The notes beneath the pieces are model-generated. The model did not search any database. It was given only the letters and a program-made list of their open reading frames with translations, and was not told the origin of the DNA. Made by a program: the position numbers and the translations under genes. From Marinobacter nitratireducens (GTDB lineage: Bacteria > Pseudomonadota > Gammaproteobacteria > Pseudomonadales > Oleiphilaceae), in the NCBI RefSeq assembly GCF_000708045.1, contig NZ_ANIE01000005.1:488816-552815 (forward strand): a stretch of DNA of 64,000 bases. Reading direction: 5' to 3'. Shown piece after piece: positions 1 through 7,100 of this stretch. Numbering within the stretch: the first letter of the stretch is position 1; each line of letters opens with the position of its first letter.

Positions 1-1091
1 ATCGGCTTGCCAATGTATTCCAGCATACGTTCGGTGGTGTCTGCGGCCTGAAATCCATCGCGCAGGCCCCGCTCGACGACAACAAATTGATCGCTTCCAA
101 GCCTGGCAAAGGTGAAGCGCGTGCTGCCAAGCTTGGAGGTCAGGCGATCGGCAACGGTCTGGAGAATCAGGTCACCAACGCGAAAACCGCACTGTTCGTT
201 TACGGACTTGAAGTCGTCGATTCCAATGACGCTGAGTGACAAGGCATGGTTACGCTCTTTCGCGTCAGCAATATCCCGCTCGAGCAGTTCCATGAACGTA
301 TCGCGGCTGGGCAAGCCTGTGAGTTGGTCATACCGGGACAGCCGGCTTACCCGATCTTCGGCTTCCTGGTGTCGTTTCTGGCTGTCGCCAATGGCGACCA
401 GGAGGTTGTTGGTCGCATTCACCCATAGGCCAAGCTCATCGCGGTCATGTCCCGGAGGTATGGGAACCAGCCGATCATCGGGATGGGCCGGGTCGACCTG
501 TTTAACAGAATGCACGATGCGAAGTAGCGGGCGGGTGAGGAGCAGGTGGAACACATAGAACAGCACCATTCCGAGGATAAGCGCTGTGGCAATGACCGAC
601 ATAAACGTAACGGTGGCACGATTGAGCCACACGCGAGCAAGGGGGGCTGTGTCGTACCCGACGTTTAAGTAGCCGTAGATTGCGCTTGAGTTGGCGTCTC
701 GGGTCAGTGGTGTACGAAAAGTGCGCTCGCTGCCAAAAATAGGGTCAGTCAGTGGTCGGAAGAAGTCGTCTTGAAGGGCTCGGGTCCGGCTGCCGAGCGG
801 TTCACCGTCAGGGTGAGTGATGCGGGCACTGTGCAGTGCTTCCCGGGCGAACAGCCCATCAACAACCTGCTGGGCCAGTTCATCATCGATGCTGAATACA
901 GCCTGCGTGGCTGCATCTTTCACCATGGCTATGGTTTGCGCAGCCTGGCTGTCCAGATCGCTGGATACCCTGCGGGCGTCCAGCACGACCTGAACGGCGC
1001 TGACAATCACGCCGCTGATGAGGGCTACAGTCAAAATCCATGCGAGGATTCGGTAGCCAAGTCGATGTTCAACATTGAAAGAGTTATGCAT
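1..1091 (-). CDS. Membrane-bound GGDEF-domain protein, partial (C-terminus off the left edge)
   Basis: Translating the minus strand from the ATG at 1091 gives 363 open codons that run off the window. Seen: a membrane segment at about residues 14-36, a periplasmic sensor region of about 120 residues, a second membrane segment at about 162-186, a HAMP-like linker, then a diguanylate cyclase domain starting near YDQLTGLPSRD (254). The signature GGDEF loop reads GSDQF (332-336), so the second glycine and the glutamate are changed. By family knowledge this predicts loss of cyclase activity; such domains often regulate a following EAL phosphodiesterase domain, which would lie outside the window. 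The role in c-di-GMP signalling is inferred. The gene is transcribed away from sodB. Confidence 0.85.
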   Translation of the reverse strand, partial: MHNSFNVEHRLGYRILAWILTVALISGVIVSAVQVVLDARRVSSDLDSQAAQTIAMVKDAATQAVFSIDDELAQQVVDGLFAREALHSARITHPDGEPLGSRTRALQDDFFRPLTDPIFGSERTFRTPLTRDANSSAIYGYLNVGYDTAPLARVWLNRATVTFMSVIATALILGMVLFYVFHLLLTRPLLRIVHSVKQVDPAHPDDRLVPIPPGHDRDELGLWVNATNNLLVAIGDSQKRHQEAEDRVSRLSRYDQLTGLPSRDTFMELLERDIADAKERNHALSLSVIGIDDFKSVNEQCGFRVGDLILQTVADRLTSKLGSTRFTFARLGSDQFVVVERGLRDGFQAADTTERMLEYIGKP

Positions 1092-1286
1092 TCAGGCCCG
1101 AGAGTCTTCCGATCCTTGAGAAAGCTATGTTCGCACAATTGGAACCGTTGTTGGGATTATGCAGTACACAATGGCTCTAAGTATGGTCCACAGATGGCGC
1201 AACTTCACTGTGTATCGGCGATTTTTTCACAGAATGAAGATCTGGGGTGTATCAAATTGTAAGGAGTTGAATTTCTGACAGAAATA

Positions 1287-1314
1287 AAAACGCCCGCTAA
1301 GTAGCGGGCGTTTT
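1287..1314 (-). terminator. Rho-independent terminator of sodB
   Basis: A perfect 12-bp stem (AAAACGCCCGCT / AGCGGGCGTTTT) with a 4-base loop lies about 45 bp after the sodB stop. Read on the minus strand it is followed by a T-rich run, as expected for termination of sodB. The stem could also stop transcription from the other side. Confidence 0.85.
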
Positions 1315-1360
1315 GATGGCAGCCGTGAGTGACTGCCGAAAAAGCTTGAACGGCAATCGA

Positions 1361-1939
1361 TCAGGCCAGGTTTTCGTTAACGAAATCCCAGTTGACCAGA
1401 TTCCAGAAAGCTTCCAGGTAGTTCGGGCGGGAGTTGCGGTAGTCGATGTAGTAGGCGTGCTCCCATACATCAACGGTCAGTACCGGCTTGTCTGCACCCG
1501 TCAGCGGGGTCTCCGCGTTGCTGGTGTTGGCGATGGCAACGCTGCCGTCGGCCTTTTTAACCAGCCAGGTCCAGCCAGAACCAAAGTTGTTGGCTGCCTT
1601 GTCATTGAACTCTTTCTTGAACGCTTCGAAAGAACCGAAGGCCTTCTCGATAGCGTCCTTGGCTGCGCCGGTAGGCTCACCGCCACCGTTCGGGCTCAGG
1701 CAGTGCCAGTAGAAGGTGTGGTTCCAGATCTGTGCAGCGTTATTGAACAGCGGACCACTGGCGCTCTTGATGATGTCTTCCAGGGACTTGTTGGCATTGT
1801 CGGTACCTTCAACCAGGCCGTTCAGCTTGGTCACGTAGGTGTTGTGGTGTTTGCCGTAATGGTACTCGAGTGTTTCCTGAGAGATATGCGGTTCAAGTGC
1901 GTTCTTTTCGTAAGGCAGTGCGGGAAGTTCAAATGCCAT
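1361..1939 (-). CDS. sodB: Superoxide dismutase [Fe]
   Basis: This is a 192-residue cytoplasmic superoxide dismutase that converts superoxide to hydrogen peroxide and oxygen. The length and the opening MAFELPALPYEKNALEPHIS match the Fe-type family. Metal ligands are visible as H27 (EYHYGKHH), H74 (IWNHTFYWH), and D157 and H161 (DVWEHAYY). The glutamine at position 70 (AAQIWNH) is typical of the iron enzyme, whereas the manganese enzyme carries its glutamine elsewhere. The start is supported by GGGAG about 9 bases upstream. A sigma-70-like promoter overlaps the end of the upstream purK gene and a strong terminator follows, so sodB is probably a single-gene transcript. Confidence 0.97.
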   Translation of the reverse strand: MAFELPALPYEKNALEPHISQETLEYHYGKHHNTYVTKLNGLVEGTDNANKSLEDIIKSASGPLFNNAAQIWNHTFYWHCLSPNGGGEPTGAAKDAIEKAFGSFEAFKKEFNDKAANNFGSGWTWLVKKADGSVAIANTSNAETPLTGADKPVLTVDVWEHAYYIDYRNSRPNYLEAFWNLVNWDFVNENLA

Positions 1940-1986
1940 GAGGTCGTTCTCCCTGTCTCTCTGTTTATGTGGATGTACGTTCCAGC

Positions 1987-2014
1987 AATATAAGGTCAGT
2001 TTGAGTTAAATCAA
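1987..2014 (-). promoter_or_regulatory. Predicted sigma-70 promoter of sodB
   Basis: On the minus strand: TTGATT, 16-base spacer, TATATT. The -35 hexamer overlaps the purK stop codon, and the -10 lies about 50 bp before the sodB ATG. Pattern match only. Confidence 0.5.
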
Positions 2015-3129
2015 CCCTTTGCTGTCAAAGAACTTTTAAACTCGGGACTGCCGGGCAGGAACTGGGCGCAGTTCCGTACCCGCCAGACGAGCTCTTCATA
2101 ACTGTCCGCCAGAATGTTCACATGCCCGAGTTTGCGTCCGGGGCGTTCTCCCTTGTTGTACAAGTGTACGTGTGCATAGGGGAGCTCCAGGATGCGATCG
2201 ATGTCGCCATGCTCACCAATGATATTGATCATACAGCTTAGACCACGAGCGTCGACATTACCCAGGGGGTGGCCGCTCACGGCGCGAATGTGATTTTCGA
2301 ACTGGCTGGTCATGGCGCCTTCGATAGACCAGTGACCGGAGTTGTGCACCCGGGGAGCCATTTCGTTAGCGACGAGGCCTTCGCTGGTTTCGAACAGTTC
2401 GAGCGTCAGCACGCCGACGTAATTCAGCTCGTTCAGGAGTGCCTTGATATAGCGCTCGGCATCTTCCTGGACATGCTTTGCCAGGCCGGGAGCCGGAGCA
2501 ATGGAGTAGCGCAGGATGCCTTCGTGGTGGGTGTTTTCGGCCATGGGATAAAACGCAACATCGCCATCTTCCGCGCGAACAGCAATGATGGAAACTTCCC
2601 GGTGGAAGTTAACAAACTTCTCAACGATGACGCGTGGGTGACCAATGCTCTCCCAGCCGGCCTCGGCTTCGTCCGGACTTTTCAGCACGGCCTGTCCCTT
2701 GCCGTCGTAACCCTCGGTGATTGACTTGGCGACCACCGGGCAGCCCAGCTCCTCGGCTGCGGCTTTCAGGGACTCGGCGCTGTCTGCGATTTTCCAGTCT
2801 GGCGTGGGGATGCCAAGCTCGCCAAACAGGGTCTTCTCAGCTTCACGATTCTGACAGACTTGCAGTGCACGGGGGCAGGGATGAACCGGCTTTTCCTTTG
2901 CCAGTTTTTCCGCCACTTCAACGGGAAGATGCTCGAATTCGTAGGTGACCCGGTCAACACGGGACAGGAAGTCGTCGAGGTATTTTCCTTCCCGGTCGAT
3001 GATAACCTCGCCCAGCCCGGCACTCGGGCTTCCGGACATGTCATAGAAAACAAAGGTCTTGGCCAGAGGGTATCCGGCGAGGGCCAGCATGCGTCCCAGT
3101 TGGCCGGCGCCTAGTACACCAATTCTCAT
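2011..3129 (-). CDS. purK: N5-carboxyaminoimidazole ribonucleotide synthase
   Basis: PurK uses ATP and bicarbonate to carboxylate aminoimidazole ribonucleotide to N5-CAIR in purine synthesis; PurE then rearranges the product. The 372-residue protein opens with the nucleotide-fold motif MRIGVLGAGQLGRM and has the ATP-grasp body (VVAKSITEGYDGKGQ, EKFVNFHREVS, NEMAPRVHNSGHWSIEGA) expected of the family. I chose the ATG at 3129 because AGGAG lies about 7 bases upstream and homologues begin MRIGVLG; an in-frame start 9 codons earlier has no such support. purE lies upstream in the same direction but about 390 bp away, which is unusual because the two genes are normally adjacent or overlapping. Confidence 0.96.
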   Translation of the reverse strand: MRIGVLGAGQLGRMLALAGYPLAKTFVFYDMSGSPSAGLGEVIIDREGKYLDDFLSRVDRVTYEFEHLPVEVAEKLAKEKPVHPCPRALQVCQNREAEKTLFGELGIPTPDWKIADSAESLKAAAEELGCPVVAKSITEGYDGKGQAVLKSPDEAEAGWESIGHPRVIVEKFVNFHREVSIIAVRAEDGDVAFYPMAENTHHEGILRYSIAPAPGLAKHVQEDAERYIKALLNELNYVGVLTLELFETSEGLVANEMAPRVHNSGHWSIEGAMTSQFENHIRAVSGHPLGNVDARGLSCMINIIGEHGDIDRILELPYAHVHLYNKGERPGRKLGHVNILADSYEELVWRVRNCAQFLPGSPEFKSSLTAKG

Positions 3130-3170
3130 TTGTGTTCTCCTGCCTTTTACGGGCAATTAACTTAGTGGGT

Positions 3171-3284
3171 GAGCGAATTGGGGAACGCTTTCCAAAACAC
3201 GCTCCTTGCAGCACATCCATTTGGCGCTTGGGCTGCGCCATCCATGGCTCCGCACAGTTTTGGAAAGCGTTCCCCAATTCGCTC
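3171..3284 (+). repeat. 114-bp hairpin repeat element, copy 1
   Basis: Arms 3171-3198 and 3257-3284 form a perfect 28-bp inverted repeat around a 58-base core. The core contains GCACATCCAT and GCCATCCATGGC. The inner arm ends are CCAAAAC and GTTTTGG. Copy 2 at 3383-3492 has the same architecture and a homologous core in the opposite orientation. No coding sequence is credible here; the frames that are open simply run through the repeats. Confidence 0.85.
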
Positions 3285-3382
3285 GGCTAGCTGGGGTGCA
3301 AGCCTCGTTTGAGCCGCGTGATACACATCACGCTCACCGGAGCTATGATTTTGCCATCGGAAGGCCTGGTTCAAAAGTCTGT

Positions 3383-3492
3383 GAAGTGTGTGGGGCCTGG
3401 CCGTCAAAACTGTTGAGGGCCATGGATGGCCCGAATCAAGCGACACATGGATGTGCTCGAGCGGGTTTTGGCGGCCAGGCCCCACACACTTC
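3383..3492 (-). repeat. 110-bp hairpin repeat element, copy 2 (opposite orientation)
   Basis: Arms 3383-3410 and 3465-3492 are complementary over 28 bp with one mismatch. Read on the minus strand, the core shares CGCTC, GCACATCCAT, CGCTTG and GCCATCCATGGC with copy 1 in the same order. The arms match copy 1 at only 15 of 28 positions (conserved TGGGG and CCAAAAC). The intervening 3285-3382 shows no gene. Confidence 0.85.
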
Positions 3493-3519
3493 TGCCCCCG
3501 AAGCCGGAGGGATTGTCGC

Positions 3520-4011
3520 TTACTGATCGCTAGGATCAGGGTTGTCCAAAACGGTCTGGGTCTGGGTTGCCCGGAACTCTTCAACGGCTTTTTGAACGTT
3601 TTCGTCAGACGTGCCGATAATCTGTGCAGCAAGCAGGCCGGCGTTGGTCGCTCCGGCTTTCCCGATGGCCAGGGTACCCACGGCAATGCCACCTGGCATC
3701 TGGACAATGGAGAGCAGCGAATCAAGGCCATTCAGGGCCTTGGACTGGACTGGAACACCCAGAACGGGCAGGGCAGTCTGGGACGCAACCATACCCGGCA
3801 GATGGGCAGCGCCGCCGGCACCGGCGATGATGACTTTCAGGCCGCGATCAGAGGCGGTTTTTGCGTAGTCAAAAAGCAGGTCCGGGGTCCGGTGGGCGGA
3901 GACCACCTTGGTTTCGTAGGGCACGCCGAGTTTTTCAAGCATAATGGCGGCGTGTTCCATTGTGGGCCAGTCCGATTTGGAGCCCATGATGAGTCCTACA
4001 AGCGGCTGCAT
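3520..4011 (-). CDS. purE: N5-carboxyaminoimidazole ribonucleotide mutase
   Basis: PurE converts N5-CAIR made by PurK into CAIR. The 163-residue protein (family usually 160-170) shows the class I motifs [26 protein letters not shown] and a [17 protein letters not shown] segment. I chose the ATG at 4011 because AGGA lies 9 bases upstream. An in-frame ATG at 4047 would sit inside the predicted -10 box and would add 12 residues absent from the family. Transcription runs toward purK, with two hairpin repeats between them, so purK may be read through at reduced level or need its own promoter. Confidence 0.96.
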   Translation of the reverse strand: MQPLVGLIMGSKSDWPTMEHAAIMLEKLGVPYETKVVSAHRTPDLLFDYAKTASDRGLKVIIAGAGGAAHLPGMVASQTALPVLGVPVQSKALNGLDSLLSIVQMPGGIAVGTLAIGKAGATNAGLLAAQIIGTSDENVQKAVEEFRATQTQTVLDNPDPSDQ

Positions 4012-4045
4012 AAGCAACAGTCCTGTGATAATTGGAAAGCCGGCC

Positions 4046-4074
4046 ATTGTATGTTTTGCCTACTTACCATGCAA
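4046..4074 (-). promoter_or_regulatory. Predicted sigma-70 promoter of purE
   Basis: Minus strand: TTGCAT, 17-base spacer, TACAAT, ending about 35 bp before the purE ATG. Hexamers and spacing are close to consensus. No palindrome resembling the E. coli PurR operator was seen beside it. Confidence 0.6.
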
Positions 4075-4215
4075 ACTTCTCTCATCGGAGTTTGCGCAGG
4101 CCCTAAGCATGCTGATCGTGTATTACCATGTTGAAAAGCCGTCATTTCAACCCTTGAACAAGTGCATGTATTATCGGCTTTATTTTCAGGATTAAATCCA
4201 ATTCCAGGAGCAGTA

Positions 4216-5190
4216 ATGGAACCCATCCGTCCAGATGATGACGAACTGAGGGCTGACGCGCCGATTGGCAGTTCGGATAGAAAAAAAACGGCTGAGAAAA
4301 AGTCTGCTGATGTGCCAAAACGTCAGGGTGGGGGCGATAAGCCGCCGGCAAAGCGTGAAGTGTCCAGATTTGGTGGAAATGGTGGCGGCAGCGGTAAGGG
4401 CGGCCTGGTATTGGTTTGGCTGTTGATGGTGGCGCTGGGTGTTGCCGCTGTGGCGGGCTGGTATTCCCAGAATCAGCGGATTCAGGCATTAGAGGGCCAG
4501 TTGGAAGAAGCGGATTATTGGGCCCGGCAGAGTAAGTTGGCGCTTGCCCGTTTTGAGGGAGAGTTGTCAGAAACCGGAGAGAGTCTGCAGGAGAGCGGTG
4601 AATCTCTCGGGGCGCAGATTGCGTCGAATAAAAAAGCGGTTGAGACGGCCAACAGCGAAATCCGCAAGCTTTGGGTGGTGGCGAACGAACGTAACAAGGC
4701 GCGCCTTAATGAGCAGCAGGATCGGATTGCGGCGTTGGAGACGTCTTCTGCGGAGCAGGGTAAGGCACTTTCTGGCTTGGAAACCGATTTGGAAAAGGCC
4801 CGTTCCTCGCTTGTGGCGGATCTGGCGGCTCTGAAGGAGCAGGTGCGTACGTCTGTCGTCGCCCTGGAAGAGTCTGATCGTGCTGCGGCTGATCAACTGA
4901 CAACGCTGAACCAGCAGATGGCGGATGTAGATCAGGTGGTTGAGCGTCGAATTCGTCGTTTTGAGCAGGAGCAGAAGCTGGGACTTAGCGGAATGGAGGG
5001 GCGTATCTCGTCTCTTGAGAAAAACGCCAGCGGCATGGCGGATGAAAGTCGTGTACGGGCTCTGCAAAGTGAGCTCGCGAATCTTCAGCAAACCGTGAAG
5101 GTTCTGGATTCGTCTCGCGCCCAGCTTACCTCCCGGTTGGTTCGCCTGTCTGAAGAGGTGAACGCGTTGCGGGCGCAAACTAGACAGTAA
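4216..5190 (+). CDS. Single-pass membrane protein with a long coiled coil, function unknown
   Basis: I do not recognise a named family. The 324 residues comprise a charged, proline- and glycine-rich cytoplasmic N-terminus (1-62), one membrane segment (about 64-83), then about 240 residues of Ala/Gln/Glu/Leu-rich heptad-like sequence with almost no Pro or Cys, predicted as a periplasmic coiled coil. The start is the ATG with AGGAG 7 bases upstream; an in-frame ATG 18 codons earlier lacks a site. The topology resembles rod-like envelope or division scaffolds, but that is only structural analogy. It is divergent from purE and has no operon partner. Confidence 0.8.
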   Translation: MEPIRPDDDELRADAPIGSSDRKKTAEKKSADVPKRQGGGDKPPAKREVSRFGGNGGGSGKGGLVLVWLLMVALGVAAVAGWYSQNQRIQALEGQLEEADYWARQSKLALARFEGELSETGESLQESGESLGAQIASNKKAVETANSEIRKLWVVANERNKARLNEQQDRIAALETSSAEQGKALSGLETDLEKARSSLVADLAALKEQVRTSVVALEESDRAAADQLTTLNQQMADVDQVVERRIRRFEQEQKLGLSGMEGRISSLEKNASGMADESRVRALQSELANLQQTVKVLDSSRAQLTSRLVRLSEEVNALRAQTRQ

Positions 5191-5355
5191 ACGCCTGCCA
5201 TTCGAGCTTTATCGGGCTGGCAGGGATGTCCTGTCGGCTCGCTGAGCTTCTGGTTTGTAACGGTTTGTTATTCATCCCTTGCGTTAGCTCTCATTTCTAT
5301 TCCTGGGCAGTTGTTATGATTCCATAACTCGCCAAAGGATGAAGAGTGAATAACA

Positions 5356-6201
5356 ATGAAAACCCGTGTACCCCTTGCCCTCTCACTGCTGTTGCTGGGT
5401 TCCGGTTGTACTGTGTACCAGTCAATCGGTAAGAGCACCGGGTCGTTTCTGCACCCGGTTTCCGGACCTGATTTTGTTCATATTCCAGATGATGAGTGGA
5501 ATCAGAAAAACGCGCTGCTCTACTTTTACCGCACCGAGTCCCAGTGGGCCGCGGATGAGATCGAGGCGCCCAGTGTCTACATTGATGGTAAACATTATTT
5601 CAATATCCGAAACGACAGCTATACGTGGCTGGAGGTTAGTCCCGGCGAACGGCACATTGCGATGCGGCGTCCGTTACTGGGTCTGGAGGGCATGAACTCA
5701 TTCAGCCTGAGTCTGATCGCCGACGGCTCCATTAATGTCGAACCCGGGCAGATCTACTACCTGCGTTACAACGAGCTCAGCGAGCCTGAGAAAGCGCATC
5801 CGGATCTTGATCCCGAACACCCCCTGGGGCAGGGGGATTTGCAGTTGGTGACGCGCGACTATGCGATGCAGGCCGGCGAGATTGTGAGTACCCGGTTTCT
5901 GAACAGTGACTTGCTGGCCCCCAATCATGCGGCGACGTCGATTGTTGAGGTCAATGAGGATGCTGATTTCGAGAAGCGGATGGAAGCCCTTGAGGAGGAG
6001 CGTGTTCTGGAGCTTGAACGGCTGCAGGAAGAAGGCAAATACGAATCCGCAGCCTGGTACTGGCCGTTCGGGGGTGGTCCCACGGTGCCGCTGGAGGCGG
6101 ACCGTAAAATTGAGCAGCTCGAGAAGGACTACGCGCAGCTGGAGTTGGACAGAGAGCGGCGCGAGGAGCTGGAATCTGGCGGAGGGTGGTGGATCTTTTA
6201 G
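5356..6201 (+). CDS. Outer-membrane lipoprotein, DUF2846-like
   Basis: A 281-residue protein with a signal peptide ending in a lipobox (LGSGC, lipidated Cys18). Threonine at +2 suggests the outer membrane. The region around YFYRTES, PSVYIDGKHYFNI and VSPGERHIAMRR looks like the DUF2846 fold found in small periplasmic lipoproteins of unknown role. The C-terminal third is rich in Glu, Arg and Leu (about 205-275) and is probably helical. It stands alone between the coiled-coil gene and a small unknown gene. Function cannot be assigned. Confidence 0.8.
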   Translation: MKTRVPLALSLLLLGSGCTVYQSIGKSTGSFLHPVSGPDFVHIPDDEWNQKNALLYFYRTESQWAADEIEAPSVYIDGKHYFNIRNDSYTWLEVSPGERHIAMRRPLLGLEGMNSFSLSLIADGSINVEPGQIYYLRYNELSEPEKAHPDLDPEHPLGQGDLQLVTRDYAMQAGEIVSTRFLNSDLLAPNHAATSIVEVNEDADFEKRMEALEEERVLELERLQEEGKYESAAWYWPFGGGPTVPLEADRKIEQLEKDYAQLELDRERREELESGGGWWIF

Positions 6202-6303
6202 GTCGTTGGCCGAAAAGACAGGGAGTGTGATGCATTTCACAATTGTCGGTGTCGGTTGCTCTTACTACACTGACAACACGTGAAACTCAGGGAATCGGCA
6301 ATC

Positions 6304-6561
6304 ATGAAACTGAAAGATGTCATCCAGGGGCGGTTCGAGAAGGTATCGGAAGAGTTACTGCCTCAATTGCTGGATACGTGGGGAGATCTTCAAAAGCGGC
6401 TGGACGAGCTGAATTGTTCGCTGGCAAATCGGGCTGTTCCGGAGACCCGCAGATCTCGTGTCAGTGAGCTTTCTCTTCAGCAGAAGGCGAGTCGCGCTGG
6501 CCAGGGCGGGGCAGACGTTACCGTGCTTAAGAGGTCGCGAAAGCAGGCGGAATCCAAGTGA
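6304..6561 (+). CDS. Small basic protein of unknown function
   Basis: An 85-residue ORF beginning MKLKDVIQGRFEKVSEELLP, mostly helical in composition with a basic C-terminal tail (KRSRKQAESK). The ATG at 6304 has AGGGAA upstream; a GTG at 6280 in the same frame would add 8 residues. No recognised family, membrane segment or motif. The reading frame looks bacterial in codon use, but nothing else supports it, so it could be a conserved hypothetical or spurious. Confidence 0.55.
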   Translation: MKLKDVIQGRFEKVSEELLPQLLDTWGDLQKRLDELNCSLANRAVPETRRSRVSELSLQQKASRAGQGGADVTVLKRSRKQAESK

Positions 6562-6629
6562 TCGCCTGGTCATAAAGTGACCATTTTTTAAGGGGTTAAA
6601 GGTTTTTTCAGAAAATTTCCGGAAAACAT

Positions 6630-6657
6630 TTGACACCGTCAGCGAAATGCTTAAAAT
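6630..6657 (+). promoter_or_regulatory. Stable-RNA promoter of the tRNA-Val/Asp/Val operon
   Basis: TTGACA, 16-base spacer, TAAAAT, followed at once by a GC-rich discriminator (GCGCGTC), as expected for a stringently controlled tRNA promoter. It lies 100 bp upstream of the first tRNA. Confidence 0.75.
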
Positions 6658-6756
6658 GCGCGTCTCACTTGGTTGAGACAGCAACGCTGAATCGACAAGC
6701 GCTGGAAAGCGCCTAGAGTGAAAGCTTTGAAACGGCTTAGGTAATAGGCCCGGTGC

Positions 6757-6832
6757 GGGTGGTTAGCTCAGCTGGGAGAGCATCGCCCTTACAAGGCGAG
6801 GGTCACTGGTTCGATCCCAGTACCACCCACCA
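6757..6832 (+). tRNA. tRNA-Val (anticodon TAC)
   Basis: A 76-nt cloverleaf with encoded CCA: acceptor GGGTGGT/ACCACCC, D arm TTAGCTCAGCTGGGAGAGC, anticodon stem TCGCC/GGCGA with loop CTTACAA, and T loop TTCGATC. Identical to the copy at 6981-7056. Confidence 0.97.
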
Positions 6833-6895
6833 TTTTCAAAGCGAAAGCCGGATGTTTCCGGTCGCAGGTTCATCATTTGATGTATGAACTGATGC

Positions 6896-6972
6896 GGAGC
6901 GGTAGTTCAGTTGGTTAGAATACCGGCCTGTCACGCCGGGGGTCGCGGGTTCGAGTCCCGTCCGCTCCGCCA
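6896..6972 (+). tRNA. tRNA-Asp (anticodon GTC)
   Basis: A 77-nt cloverleaf with encoded CCA: acceptor GGAGCGG/CCGCTCC, anticodon loop CTGTCAC, T loop TTCGAGT. It is the middle gene of the Val-Asp-Val operon. Confidence 0.97.
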
Positions 6973-6980
6973 CTTTTCCC

Positions 6981-7056
6981 GGGTGGTTAGCTCAGCTGGG
7001 AGAGCATCGCCCTTACAAGGCGAGGGTCACTGGTTCGATCCCAGTACCACCCACCA
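6981..7056 (+). tRNA. tRNA-Val (anticodon TAC), second copy
   Basis: Same 76 bases as the tRNA at 6757-6832, including CCA, only 8 bp after tRNA-Asp. The identical copies suggest recent duplication or gene conversion. Confidence 0.97.
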
Positions 7057-7064
7057 GATTCTTG

Positions 7065-7095
7065 AAAAAGGCAGGCCTTCGGGCCTGCCTTTTTT
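7065..7095 (+). terminator. Terminator of the tRNA operon
   Basis: Stem GGCAGGCC/GGCCTGCC with a TTCG tetraloop, flanked by A5 and T6. A classic rho-independent terminator; it also closes the convergent gene ending at 7101. Confidence 0.95.
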
Positions 7096-7100
7096 GTTTC

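Noticed and set aside
3171..3492. Integron attC sites as an explanation for the hairpin elements
   Set aside because: The expected GTTRRRY core sites are absent (inner ends are GTTTTGG/CCAAAAC), and there is no integrase or cassette array.
3171..3492. CRISPR array
   Set aside because: Only two units, in opposite orientation, with diverged arms; no direct repeats and spacers.
3162..3731. 189-codon frame covering the hairpin repeats
   Set aside because: Crosses both inverted-repeat elements and runs into purE on the same strand in another frame; no ribosome site.
4012..4047. Earlier purE start at 4047
   Set aside because: The ATG is part of the predicted -10 box and the added residues do not belong to the family.
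4012..4215. Purine riboswitch or PurR operator near purE
   Set aside because: No conserved three-stem purine aptamer or PurR-like palindrome could be seen.
6757..7056. tRNA genes as an integration site of a mobile element
   Set aside because: No integrase, no partial tRNA 3' repeat downstream, and core genes on both sides.
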